NCBI GenBank assembly: GCA_041752115.1
Contig: JBGSHS010000168.1
Location: 1-64,000 of the forward strand
Direction: 5' to 3'
DNA from: JAJRVM01 sp041752115
Lineage (GTDB): Bacteria > Planctomycetota > Planctomycetia > Pirellulales > Pirellulaceae
Length of the DNA stretch: 64,000 bases
The notes under the pieces were generated by a model. The model did no database searches. It was not told the DNA's origin and saw only the letters and a program-made list of their open reading frames with translations. Positions 45,096 through 52,820 of the stretch are shown piece by piece. How positions within the stretch are numbered: position 1 is the first letter of the stretch; every line of letters begins with the position of its first letter. Position numbers and translations under genes: made by a program.

Positions 45096-46292
45096 ATGAG
45101 TCGAACTTCCGTCCTGGGATTATTGTTAGCTCTGTCGATGCTTCCGGCTCCACTCCGGGGCGAGAACGCCCGGCAGCAGGCCGCCGAATCGGGTACGTCG
45201 GTCTATCAGCAATGGAAACAAGGACCACCCCACAATCCCGCGTACTTTCCGATCGCCGTCTGGCTGCAGGCACCTCGCAACGCTCAGAAGTTTCAGGCAG
45301 CGGGTATCAACCTGTACGTGGGGCTGTGGCAGGGACCAACGGAAGAACAGTTGTCGCAGCTCAAGGCGGCCGGTATGCCGGTGATTTGTGACCAGAACCG
45401 AGTAGGGCTTACGAGCGAGAACGCTGACGTGATTGTGGGCTGGATGCACGGCGATGAACCTGACAACGCGCAGCCTCGTCGCGATGGGAACGGGTACGGG
45501 CCACCGATTTCCACCGAGACGATCGTGGCCGACTACGAACAGCTCAAGGGCCGCGATTCGACTCGTCCCATCTTGCTGAATCTGGGCCAGGGAGTTGCCT
45601 TCGACCAGTACATTGGCCGGGGGGTACGCCGCAATCATCCCGAGGACTATGCCGAGTACATCAAGGGCTGTGATATCGTCTCGTTTGATATCTATCCGGC
45701 CGTGCACGACCACCCCACCGTCGCCGGGAAACTGGAGTTCGTGGCGCAAGGAGTTGAGCGCCTGCGTCGCTGGTCAAACGACGAGAAGATCGTCTGGAAT
45801 TGCATCGAATGCAGCCGGATCAGCAATCGAGAGGTCAAGCCAACTCCGCAGCAGATCCGCTCCGAGGTGTGGATGTCGCTGATTCATGGCTCGCGTGGTC
45901 TGATCTATTTCGTCCATCAGTTTGAGCCAGGTTTCGTCGAAGCCTCAGTGCTTGAGGATCCGGAACTGCTGGCGGCTGTCACGGATATTAACCGGCAGGT
46001 CCGCGAACTCGCCCCGGTGCTCAACAGTCCCACTCTGTCGGATGCGGCAGATGTCAAGAGCTCCAACTTGCAGGTGCCTGTCGCGGCCATGTGCAAGGAG
46101 TATGATGGAGCTCGCTATCTGTTTGCCGTCGCGATGCGCAGTCAAGCCACATCGATTGCGGTAACACTGTCGGGCGAGCGGGTGGTGAGCGAAGTTGAAG
46201 TGCTGGGCGAATCGCGTACGCTCCCCGTGGTCGACGGCCGGTTCGAAGATGACTTCGAGCCCTATGCGGCGCACCTGTACCGCATGCGATAG
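45096..46292 (+). CDS. Exported TIM-barrel protein, glycoside hydrolase-like
   Basis: Protein of 398 aa from ATG 45096 (AAGGAG at 45083-45088, seven bases upstream). Signal peptide MSRTSVLGLLLALSMLPAP, cleavage near LRGEN. Barrel-like strands: IAVWLQAPRN, NLYVGLWQGP, MPVICDQNR, VIVGWMHGDEPDN, ILLNLGQGVA, IVSFDIYPAVHD, IVWNCIECSRIS and GLIYFVHQF. D/E in GDEPDN and IECS could be the catalytic acids, as in clan GH-A, but the exact residues are not certain. The C-terminal 100 residues form a beta-sandwich (ARYLFAVAMRSQATS). Distinct from the barrels at 1665 and 24874. Confidence 0.82.
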   Translation: MSRTSVLGLLLALSMLPAPLRGENARQQAAESGTSVYQQWKQGPPHNPAYFPIAVWLQAPRNAQKFQAAGINLYVGLWQGPTEEQLSQLKAAGMPVICDQNRVGLTSENADVIVGWMHGDEPDNAQPRRDGNGYGPPISTETIVADYEQLKGRDSTRPILLNLGQGVAFDQYIGRGVRRNHPEDYAEYIKGCDIVSFDIYPAVHDHPTVAGKLEFVAQGVERLRRWSNDEKIVWNCIECSRISNREVKPTPQQIRSEVWMSLIHGSRGLIYFVHQFEPGFVEASVLEDPELLAAVTDINRQVRELAPVLNSPTLSDAADVKSSNLQVPVAAMCKEYDGARYLFAVAMRSQATSIAVTLSGERVVSEVEVLGESRTLPVVDGRFEDDFEPYAAHLYRMR

Positions 46293-46351
46293 CGGGCGTC
46301 TTGCCGCTGCCTGGAACCAATCGCGTCCGTGCATTCAGCCCTCAGCCGGCG

Positions 46352-47026
46352 CTACCGCTCGGCAAAGACCTCATCGACCGGCAGCAGCGTTTCGCACTGC
46401 TCAGCAAATCTCGCGTAGGCTCCAGGTGTCTGACCGGCGGCAACAAATTCGTCTACCAGGCGACGGTACTGGCTTGCCAAATCCTCCAACGTGCACCGAT
46501 CGAGCATCGGTTCCACTTCACGCAGGTGGCGGAGCCACTGCCACTGTCCCGCAAACGAATCGAAGTTGCGTACCTTGCCGCCCCACTCCTGGCGGGTCGA
46601 ACTGACGAAACTCCAACAGTGTACGTGATCGGGCAGCCGAACTCGCTCGTACCAAGCCGAGAGATCACTCGCTGCTTGCCTCTCATCCCAGAGAATACCC
46701 AGGTTTGTGCGGACCGAGCGGTATTTGCCGCAAAGCAAACAGGCCGATTGTTCATGCGTGGCCGGAGTGAATCGCAGCGCCACTAACGACGCGAGTGACA
46801 GGACCAACACGCTGGCTCCATGCAAAGCCAGGCGAGTTTGAAGGTAGAACCCTGCCAGGACGATGAGGAAGCTGACCAGGATCGAGCAGATCATCGCCAC
46901 GACTGGACTTGTCCACATCAGTACTGAAACAAACAGTCCACACAACATCGTCCACACGATGAAGACGCGCAGCGAGAACTGCCATGGTTTGTTCCAACTG
47001 CCCAGGTCGCTGCCTCGCCTCTGCAT
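46352..47026 (-). CDS. Membrane protein of unknown function
   Basis: Protein of 224 aa from ATG 47026 (a GTG at 47044 is possible; both have weak ribosome sites). Three hydrophobic segments at about 18-40, 43-62 and 66-84 (VFIVWTMLCGLFVSVL, VVAMICSILVSFLIVLAGFY, ALHGASVLVLSLASLVAL), then a soluble domain with CLLCGKYRS (a Cys pair) and helices rich in W and R (FDSFAGQWQWLRHLREVEP). The pattern is like other uncharacterised planctomycete membrane proteins; no family recognised. Alone on the minus strand, convergent with the gene at 45096. Confidence 0.7.
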   Translation of the reverse strand: MQRRGSDLGSWNKPWQFSLRVFIVWTMLCGLFVSVLMWTSPVVAMICSILVSFLIVLAGFYLQTRLALHGASVLVLSLASLVALRFTPATHEQSACLLCGKYRSVRTNLGILWDERQAASDLSAWYERVRLPDHVHCWSFVSSTRQEWGGKVRNFDSFAGQWQWLRHLREVEPMLDRCTLEDLASQYRRLVDEFVAAGQTPGAYARFAEQCETLLPVDEVFAER

Positions 47027-47506
47027 GGTCGGTCCGTCCTGCACTGTTAAGTGCCGATTTCGGATCTCTTGACCGCTGCAGCCGCTGCGATCGTATTACG
47101 CAGCGGCCACCGATGCCAGCGTCTGATCCAACCGCCGTCAAGCCACACCGAGTCGGGAGCCGGCATCTCCGACGATCCTCGCACCGTCTGGCCGCCGGAC
47201 ATCGATCGACCGGCGGACAGGGATCGATCTAAGTGCGCCCTAATCGTACGCATGTGGCCCCTCGTCGTCTATTGGCGGATCAACCTGCATATGGAGCCCA
47301 TGACGCACCTGAAAGATGTACGGCCGATCGTTGGTGACATGCTCACGGAGGCCTTGCATGTGCGTTGAGCGAATCGGACGACAGTTGCCGCTGCGCCGCG
47401 GACCTGACTGTCTGCCGGTGGTGGACGGTGCACGCCGAAGCGCGTATCGAGAGGGAAGCTTGTCCCAGGATGCTGCAGGGGGCCGCCATGGCGTCCGATT
47501 GGTGTG
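47027..47506. other. Intergenic region
   Basis: 480 bases. A short frame beginning at 47251 could encode about 38 aa (MWPLVVYWRINLHMEPMTHL) but has neither a strong ribosome site nor coding signals. No other structure seen. Confidence 0.35.
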
Positions 47507-48073
47507 TCAAAGCTCTTTGCCAACGGCAAACGCATGACCCAACGTCGATGCCACACCGTAGTACACGCGGTCGCCTGGCGAAAAGATGATCGGCAGAACC
47601 TTGAGGATGTCGGGACTGCCCGATGCATCCAGCACGGCCTCTTCGGCCTTCACGTCCACGATCTTCCCCACAAACTGGGTGTGAAGCCCGAGTTCGAAAA
47701 CGTGGACAATCTCGCACTCCAACACCATGGGGCATTCCGCGATGTAGGGAGCGTCGACCAGCTCGCTCCGCACGGCAGTGAGCCCCGTAGCAGCGAATTT
47801 GTCCGTGTCGCGACCACTGACCAGTCCAAAATAGTCGGCCAACTTCACCTGACTCTGCGATGGGACACTGATCGTGAAAGCCCGACGCTGCATCAGGCTC
47901 CCGAAGGTATAGGTAGCTCGTCGCAGCGAAACCGCGACGCACGGCGGATCGGAACAGCAGATCCCACCCCAGGCAGCTGTCATGCCGTTCGGTTTCCCTT
48001 GCGCATCGTAAGATCCCACAATCCAGGTTGGTGTCGGATAGACTAGTGTCTTGGCACCCAGTGATCTCTTCAT
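47507..48073 (-). CDS. Flavin reductase-like protein (FMN-binding split barrel)
   Basis: Protein of 188 aa from ATG 48073 (GGAGG seven to eight bases upstream; the TTG at 48076 is less likely). VYPTPTWIVGSYDAQGKPNG, GMTAAWGGICCSDPPCVAVS and YTFGSLMQRRAFTISVPS are the opening of the flavin reductase/DIM6-NTAB family, which binds FMN and reduces it with NAD(P)H or serves as a partner of oxygenases. Many planctomycete members have unknown partners. The CC pair in the first block is notable. No oxygenase lies nearby. Confidence 0.88.
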   Translation of the reverse strand: MKRSLGAKTLVYPTPTWIVGSYDAQGKPNGMTAAWGGICCSDPPCVAVSLRRATYTFGSLMQRRAFTISVPSQSQVKLADYFGLVSGRDTDKFAATGLTAVRSELVDAPYIAECPMVLECEIVHVFELGLHTQFVGKIVDVKAEEAVLDASGSPDILKVLPIIFSPGDRVYYGVASTLGHAFAVGKEL

Positions 48074-48411
48074 CAAAAAACCTCCTCTCGGGACAGATCG
48101 AGCAAATCCACCGCATCGTTCATTGTGCCGATGCGGCTGACCGGATCAAGCACCCAGCGGAGCGAGAGAAGCCTGCAATGCGCTCGCCGACACACCACTG
48201 CAGAAATTCCGAGCCGCCACTTCCACCGCACCAGTCGTCCTGCCGGCCCCCAGGAATACCCGGCAGGGCGGCCCCTATTGGGCGGTCCCCAATCTCGCTC
48301 GATCTACAGGAATAATCCATCGGCGACAGGTCTCCTTTCTAGTGAGCAGATCATCTGCTGCGGATTGTCGGTACCGCAGAGTCTCAATCACCCGATCACG
48401 GCACGGAGACC
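48074..48411. other. Intergenic region
   Basis: 338 bases between divergent genes. Reading frames on the minus strand (for example near 48120-48320) look non-coding. No palindrome of note. Confidence 0.35.
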
Positions 48412-48792
48412 ATGCTGATCCTGCAAGAATCAATGCTCTTCTGGGGACACGTTGCCCTGGTCCTGTTCAACATGACCGGCTGGATGTTTCGCCAGACTCG
48501 CCGGCTGCATCTGGCCACATTTGGCCTGACGGCATTCTCCTGGTTTGCGCTCGGCGCCGTCTACGGATGGGGCTACTGCATTTGCACCGATTACCACGCC
48601 GACGTGCTGGCTCGCCTCGGAAGCCCCGAGGCCGACCTCACCTTCATACAGCTCATGTTCCAGCGATTGCTCGGCATGCCTTCTGACCGGTCAACCGCCG
48701 ATACGCTGGCCGTCGTCGTCTTCCTGTTGATCTGCTTCGCCACGGCCTTCGTCTGGACCCGCGTCTGGCTCCACCGTCGTGCGCGTCACTAG
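48412..48792 (+). CDS. DUF2784 family membrane protein
   Basis: Protein of 126 aa with four hydrophobic segments. LFWGHVALVLFNMTGWMF, TFGLTAFSWFALGAVYGWGYC and CICTDYHADVLARLG are typical of DUF2784, a small family of unknown function in which GYCPLT/GYCICT and the acidic loop are conserved. ACGGAG is a few bases before the ATG. Its end precedes the PadR promoter by about 200 bases. Confidence 0.85.
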   Translation: MLILQESMLFWGHVALVLFNMTGWMFRQTRRLHLATFGLTAFSWFALGAVYGWGYCICTDYHADVLARLGSPEADLTFIQLMFQRLLGMPSDRSTADTLAVVVFLLICFATAFVWTRVWLHRRARH

Positions 48793-48989
48793 CTGGGCAG
48801 CGCCACGTCTCAAGCTGGATAGGATCTATCGCCGTAAGTCCTCTTCATCGGTGGCTATTGATTGCCGATTTGGCGAAGTGGCGCTGCCCAGCCAGGCTGT
48901 TGCCTGAAAGAGGCGCTCGCATCGCCTGGCCGGGAAGCCGGTGCCGGTCGCAGTCCGCAGGGCTCCGGCCCATCACTCCCACAGAACGC

Positions 48990-49018
48990 TTGACTTGCAT
49001 AGCAGTGCTATGTATAAC
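48990..49018 (+). promoter_or_regulatory. Sigma-70 type promoter of the PadR gene
   Basis: TTGACT (48990-48995) and TATAAC (49013-49018) stand 17 bases apart, close to the consensus, and predict a transcript start near 49025, about 38 bases before the ATG at 49063. Confidence 0.75.
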
Positions 49019-49036
49019 TTGCGTAGCACTGCTATG
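48998..49036 (+). promoter_or_regulatory. Two palindromic operators for PadR-type autorepression
   Basis: CATAGCA-G-TGCTATG (48998-49012) is a perfect 7-1-7 palindrome that fills the space between the -35 and -10 boxes. CGTAGCA-C-TGCTATG (49022-49036) has one mismatch and covers the expected transcript start. Centres are 24 bases apart. The placement fits self-repression by the PadR protein encoded next. Confidence 0.72.
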
Positions 49037-49062
49037 TATCGGAGTCACTGGGAGGTTGTGTC

Positions 49063-49404
49063 ATGTCTCAATCGAAGGAGTTGGTTGCCGCGTCGGCAAC
49101 CCCCATGATTCTGGCGATTCTGAGTCGCGGTGAAAGCTACGGTTATGCCATTATCCAGGAGATCCGGGAGCTGTCGAACGAGCAGATTACCTGGACAGAC
49201 GGAATGTTGTATCCGGTGCTGCGGCGACTGGAGCAGCAGGGACTGTTGTCATCGTCATGGCGGATGGCTGAGTCGGGCAAGCGGCGGCGGTATTACCGCC
49301 TCAAGAAGGACGGCGAGAGGGCGCTGGGTGAACAGCGTTTGCAGTGGCAGCTCACTCACCGCGTTCTGCAGGCACTCTGGGAGAAATCGCCATGTTTGAC
49401 TTGA
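49063..49404 (+). CDS. PadR family transcriptional regulator
   Basis: Protein of 113 aa, the usual PadR length of the short subfamily. Winged-helix block: ILAILSRGESYGYAIIQEIR, then MLYPVLRRLEQQGLLSSSW and RRRYYRLKKDGERALGE, followed by a C-terminal dimerisation helix. GGAGG at 49051-49055 is seven bases upstream. It should bind the two palindromes just before it and repress its own operon, released by a ligand or by a signal from the membrane partner. It overlaps the start of the HAAS protein by 13 bases, so the two are co-translated. Confidence 0.93.
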   Translation: MSQSKELVAASATPMILAILSRGESYGYAIIQEIRELSNEQITWTDGMLYPVLRRLEQQGLLSSSWRMAESGKRRRYYRLKKDGERALGEQRLQWQLTHRVLQALWEKSPCLT

Positions 49405-50246
49405 ATCGTGAGATGGCGCGTTGGAAAACGTTGATGGCGCGGAGCGGCAGCTGCTCGGCCGACGAGATTGAGGAGCTGGAATCTCACGTGCGCGACGAGA
49501 CGGCGGCGTTTGTCGCCGCAGGCAGACCGGAGCAGCAAGCGTTTGAAGCGTCTCTGCAGCGGCTCGGTCAATGGGACGCAATCTGTGGCGAGTTCGCGAA
49601 GAATGGTCACGTCTGCCGGTGCGACTCGCTCGTCCTCTGGGCCAACAGCGTCATGGTTGTACTGGTTGTTGCGGGTTCCGCTGTGCTGGCCATGTGGGTT
49701 GCAGCACGCCGGCAGGACGGTTTGTTGGCGATCCACTTGGGGGCCATTCTCTTTGGATACTGCACTGCGTTTCTGGTGTCACTGTCGGGAGCCTACGCCA
49801 TCGTGCGCTGCATGATCACGCAATCACGAGCTGAGCTGTTCCGCACACGATTTGTCCGTCACCTCCAGCTACTGCTCACAATGGCGCTGGGCGGATGTGT
49901 TTCGGGGACGATCTTCGGCGCTTGGTGGGCACGTCGTGAATGGGGACAATACTGGAGCTGGCATCCGAAGGAGATCGGGGCGATCGCGGTCATCGCATGC
50001 TTGCTGTTGCTGGTGCTATTCGTCAACATGCGTCGCCTGAGCAGTGTGCGGCTGGGGCAGGCATGTTTAGCGTTGAGTCTGGTAACGAGTGGAGCATGGT
50101 TTGGAGCAGGGATTTACGCAAGCACGGGCGTGGCGCCGGTGGTTGTGATGCTGTTAAGCGTATTGGTCACGATCCAGTTGGTGCTCTTCTGCCTTCCCCT
50201 GCTCCAGGTCGCACTGCGACCTGGAACAAGGAGGCTGGCGGGCTAG
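49392..50246 (+). CDS. HAAS-domain membrane protein with CcsA-like WWD motif
   Basis: Protein of 284 aa. N-terminal residues 1-70 match the HAAS signalling domain that typically accompanies PadR genes (SADEIEELESHVRDETAAF then ASLQRLG). Six to seven membrane segments follow. Residues 176-193, GAWWARREWGQYWSWHPKEI, look like the tryptophan-rich WWD signature of CcsA/ResC cytochrome c assembly proteins, with Asp replaced by His (WSWHPKE). No heme ligands or other Ccs components are visible, so heme handling is only a hypothesis. Start ATG at 49392 lies within the PadR gene end. Partner of the PadR regulator. Confidence 0.82.
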   Translation: MFDLNREMARWKTLMARSGSCSADEIEELESHVRDETAAFVAAGRPEQQAFEASLQRLGQWDAICGEFAKNGHVCRCDSLVLWANSVMVVLVVAGSAVLAMWVAARRQDGLLAIHLGAILFGYCTAFLVSLSGAYAIVRCMITQSRAELFRTRFVRHLQLLLTMALGGCVSGTIFGAWWARREWGQYWSWHPKEIGAIAVIACLLLLVLFVNMRRLSSVRLGQACLALSLVTSGAWFGAGIYASTGVAPVVVMLLSVLVTIQLVLFCLPLLQVALRPGTRRLAG

Positions 50247-50296
50247 ATCAACGAGCGCGCTCGGTGGCATCAGACCACTTCGCTTCTGGCGAGACG

Positions 50297-51592
50297 TCAC
50301 ACGATCTGTTCGTTCTGAGCATCCCAGCGGACGAGGCGTTTTTCGTGGTAGGAAATGACGCTCATCAAGTAGGTCACGCCTTCGATAAACGCCTCGTCGA
50401 TATGGCATTTGGGTCGTGCGCCGGTACGGACGCATTGCAGAAAGTCGTCCATGTGGCTGGGCCACTGGGGCCCGGTGGCCGGATCATAGCTGAAGCGGGG
50501 CTGCATCGCGTCGCGTCTCATATGCGGGTAGGCCGGACCATCGTCGTAAATGACGAAATGGGAAGCGTCCTGCCCGATGGAATTGAAGATCAGTCGACCG
50601 TTCTTGCCGATGTATTCGGGGGGCTGCTGGCGTCCCGAATTCAGGCAGCCTTCAAACATGAGCGAGCAATTGTGTTTCTCGAAGGTGTAATTGGCCAGCC
50701 ACGTGTCGGGCACTTCACGATCGTCTTGAAAGAAGGCGTTCAGGCCGCTGCACATGCAGGTGTCGGGTATTCCCCACCCCAAGGTGCACTGGACCTGGTC
50801 AAGTTCGTGTGAGAGCAAGTCGCCCGCCTGGCCAGTTCCGTAGGGCCAGTAGCAGCGCCAGTGCCAGAAGTGCCGTTCGTTGAAGTCGATGGAAGGGGCC
50901 GCGCCTAGCCACTTCGGCCAGTCGAGATCGGCCAGCACCTGTCGCGGATCAGGCCGATTGAATTCGGCATACCAGCCGTACCATCGCCACGGAGCGTGTT
51001 CGGCCGTACCGTTGAAGTACCGGCCGGTCTTGATCAGCGTCACCGGTCCGATTTCCCCATCGCAAATCCGCTTGCGTGCAGCCTCGTAGGCGGGATACTG
51101 CCGGCCCTGGTGCCCGAGTTGAAATACCGTGCTGTTCTTCCGCACGGCATCGCGCATATGCTTGGCCGATTCCACGGACGTCGTCAGACCCTTCTCGCAG
51201 TAGATCGCCTTCCCGGCAGCCGCCGCGTCGATCACCATTTGCTCGTGCCAGTGATCGGGAGTGGCGATGATGACCGCCTCGACGTTCTTGTCGGCCAGCA
51301 AGTCGTGGTAGTCCGTGTAGGTCTTGACCTCCTTGTCGCCAGCCGCTTTGACACCTCGCTCCACATGCGGTTTGTACACGTCACAGATGGCCACAACTTG
51401 AGCCGATTTCGAGGCGGCCGTTTCTTGAATCAGAGACCAGCCTCGCGTTCCGGCGCCGATGTGCCCCACACGTACCGGGTCGTCTGCCGCGGTCGCTCCA
51501 CGCAACACGGCAGGCGCCGCCACGATCGCGGCCGCAGCGGCTCCCGTAGTCTGAAGGAATTGTCGTCGAGTTGTCGCGGTGCGATTTGACAT
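50297..51592 (-). CDS. Gfo/Idh/MocA family oxidoreductase, Tat-exported
   Basis: Protein of 431 aa from ATG 51592 (AGGAGA upstream). Tat signal TTRRQFLQTTGAAAAA at 7-22. NAD-binding HIGAGTRGWS, ICDVYKPHVERG, IATPDHWHEQM and CEKGLTTSVESAK (EK-G-L instead of the usual EKPL) define the family; WRCYWPYGTGQAGDLLSHEL carries the conserved His region of the C-terminal domain. Likely periplasmic sugar or sugar-alcohol oxidoreductase, substrate unknown. Only moderately alike to the protein at 40793, so these are paralogues of different subgroups. The longer frame to 51694 has no signal for translation. Confidence 0.93.
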   Translation of the reverse strand: MSNRTATTRRQFLQTTGAAAAAIVAAPAVLRGATAADDPVRVGHIGAGTRGWSLIQETAASKSAQVVAICDVYKPHVERGVKAAGDKEVKTYTDYHDLLADKNVEAVIIATPDHWHEQMVIDAAAAGKAIYCEKGLTTSVESAKHMRDAVRKNSTVFQLGHQGRQYPAYEAARKRICDGEIGPVTLIKTGRYFNGTAEHAPWRWYGWYAEFNRPDPRQVLADLDWPKWLGAAPSIDFNERHFWHWRCYWPYGTGQAGDLLSHELDQVQCTLGWGIPDTCMCSGLNAFFQDDREVPDTWLANYTFEKHNCSLMFEGCLNSGRQQPPEYIGKNGRLIFNSIGQDASHFVIYDDGPAYPHMRRDAMQPRFSYDPATGPQWPSHMDDFLQCVRTGARPKCHIDEAFIEGVTYLMSVISYHEKRLVRWDAQNEQIV

Positions 51593-51690
51593 GCGGTTCT
51601 CCTGGTAAAAGGACAGGCTCTGGATCATCGAGTAATTGACTCGGCGGACGGTTGGCAGCAGGCAACCAGCGGATGAGAACGCGATCTCAC

Positions 51691-52017
51691 TCATGGGTCA
51701 CCAGTGGTAGTCTGTAGAACGAATCGCCGAACCGACCACCAGAAACATATTAAGCTTACTGGCACGGGCAAGGCAAATCCGCACGTGAACGCGTAAATCG
51801 GCCGAATGGTCCTCGCCGTTTCTTCGCTCACGCCCAGCACGACCAGGAATCCGACCAGGCCGATGCCGATCAGCAACGAGAGGATGAGGCTTGCCAGGAA
51901 TGTTGACAGGCCGAAGCAGAACCAGGCGACACAGATGCGTCGCCAGGGGACCTGGCGGGCAGTTGGGGGGGATGGCTCGGCGTTTGCCCTGACAGCCTGA
52001 GAGTGTTGGTCTTTCAT
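51691..52017 (-). CDS. Small membrane protein of unknown function
   Basis: Protein of 108 aa from ATG 52017. Two hydrophobic segments (ICVAWFCFGLSTFLASLILS with LLIGIGLVGFLVVL, then PIYAFTCGFALPVPVSLICF) and a basic end. No family recognised. AGGA about eleven bases upstream is a weak ribosome site. It diverges from the GNAT gene across a palindrome. Confidence 0.6.
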   Translation of the reverse strand: MKDQHSQAVRANAEPSPPTARQVPWRRICVAWFCFGLSTFLASLILSLLIGIGLVGFLVVLGVSEETARTIRPIYAFTCGFALPVPVSLICFWWSVRRFVLQTTTGDP

Positions 52018-52065
52018 GAGGCACGAATTCCTGGCGACATACAAGACTTCACCGCGTATCACGAC

Positions 52066-52075
52066 TATGATCATA
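52066..52075. promoter_or_regulatory. Palindrome TATGATCATA between divergent genes
   Basis: A perfect 10-bp palindrome lies 49 bases before one start (52017, minus) and 41 before the other (52116, plus). TATGAT reads as a -10 box on both strands. The same 10-mer is at 44328-44337 upstream of the lipoprotein gene. Confidence 0.35.
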
Positions 52076-52115
52076 AATGCGCCTTGTCGAGCAGCAACCC
52101 GGCTGAGGAAACCTC

Positions 52116-52805
52116 ATGGCCTCGTTGGCGGATCTCTACCACTGCGAAACGCTGAGTCCTCCGGCATTCAAGGCGGCCGCCGAGTTGCTGGCCGGCAGTT
52201 TCACCGACGATCCAATCTACCAGTACCTGTTCCCCTCTCCACGGCTGCGCCGCTACGTCCTGCGAAGAACCTTCTTGTGGTTTTCTGGCACAGTCGGAGT
52301 CGCGTCGCGGATCATGCAGGTTGCGCTCGATGGCGAGCCTGTTGGAGTAGCCCTCTGGTTTCCCACTCCCCATATTCCTTCGCCACCGTGGTACCATGCC
52401 ATCGGCGTCTGGTCGGCCCTTCTTCCTGCCTACCTGCTCCAGCCCGGTGCATTCTCTCGTGCTTGGTGGTTCGATCGGTTTGTCAAGCGAATGTTGGCGG
52501 CTCACAGCCGACCATCGGTGCATCTGTCCGTATTGGCCGTGCGTCCCGATTTGCGACGACGGGGGATCGGTTCGGCCTTGGTTCATGACGGACTGCGCTG
52601 GGCAGCCGATCAGCAGAAAGGTGCTTACCTGCTGTGCTGGCCTTCGCTCGTTCCGTTCTATCAGCGGCTTGGCTTCACCGATGAGTACACGGGAACGCTG
52701 GACGGCCTGTCTGTTGTCTGTCATGGCATGTGCTGCGAACGCGGAGACGTCTCCTGTGGACCTGCAGGTACCGACTGTGACTCGCCCACGCTGAAGATAC
52801 GGTAA
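52116..52805 (+). CDS. GNAT family N-acetyltransferase
   Basis: Protein of 229 aa. LSVLAVRPDLRRRGIGSALV carries motif A of GNAT (R-R-x-G-x-G), and the C-terminal PSLVPFYQRLGF is motif B. GVALWFPTPH before it is the typical beta4 region. It should transfer an acetyl group from acetyl-CoA to an unknown amine. ATG 52116 has GAGGAA about eight bases upstream. It runs 15 bases ahead of the O-GlcNAc-transferase-like gene, likely the same transcript. Confidence 0.87.
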   Translation: MASLADLYHCETLSPPAFKAAAELLAGSFTDDPIYQYLFPSPRLRRYVLRRTFLWFSGTVGVASRIMQVALDGEPVGVALWFPTPHIPSPPWYHAIGVWSALLPAYLLQPGAFSRAWWFDRFVKRMLAAHSRPSVHLSVLAVRPDLRRRGIGSALVHDGLRWAADQQKGAYLLCWPSLVPFYQRLGFTDEYTGTLDGLSVVCHGMCCERGDVSCGPAGTDCDSPTLKIR

Positions 52806-52820
52806 GCGAATGAGGAAGCC

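Noticed and set aside
48120..48320. 66-aa minus-strand frame in the gap before DUF2784
   Set aside because: Gly/Ser-rich composition without family features and no ribosome site.
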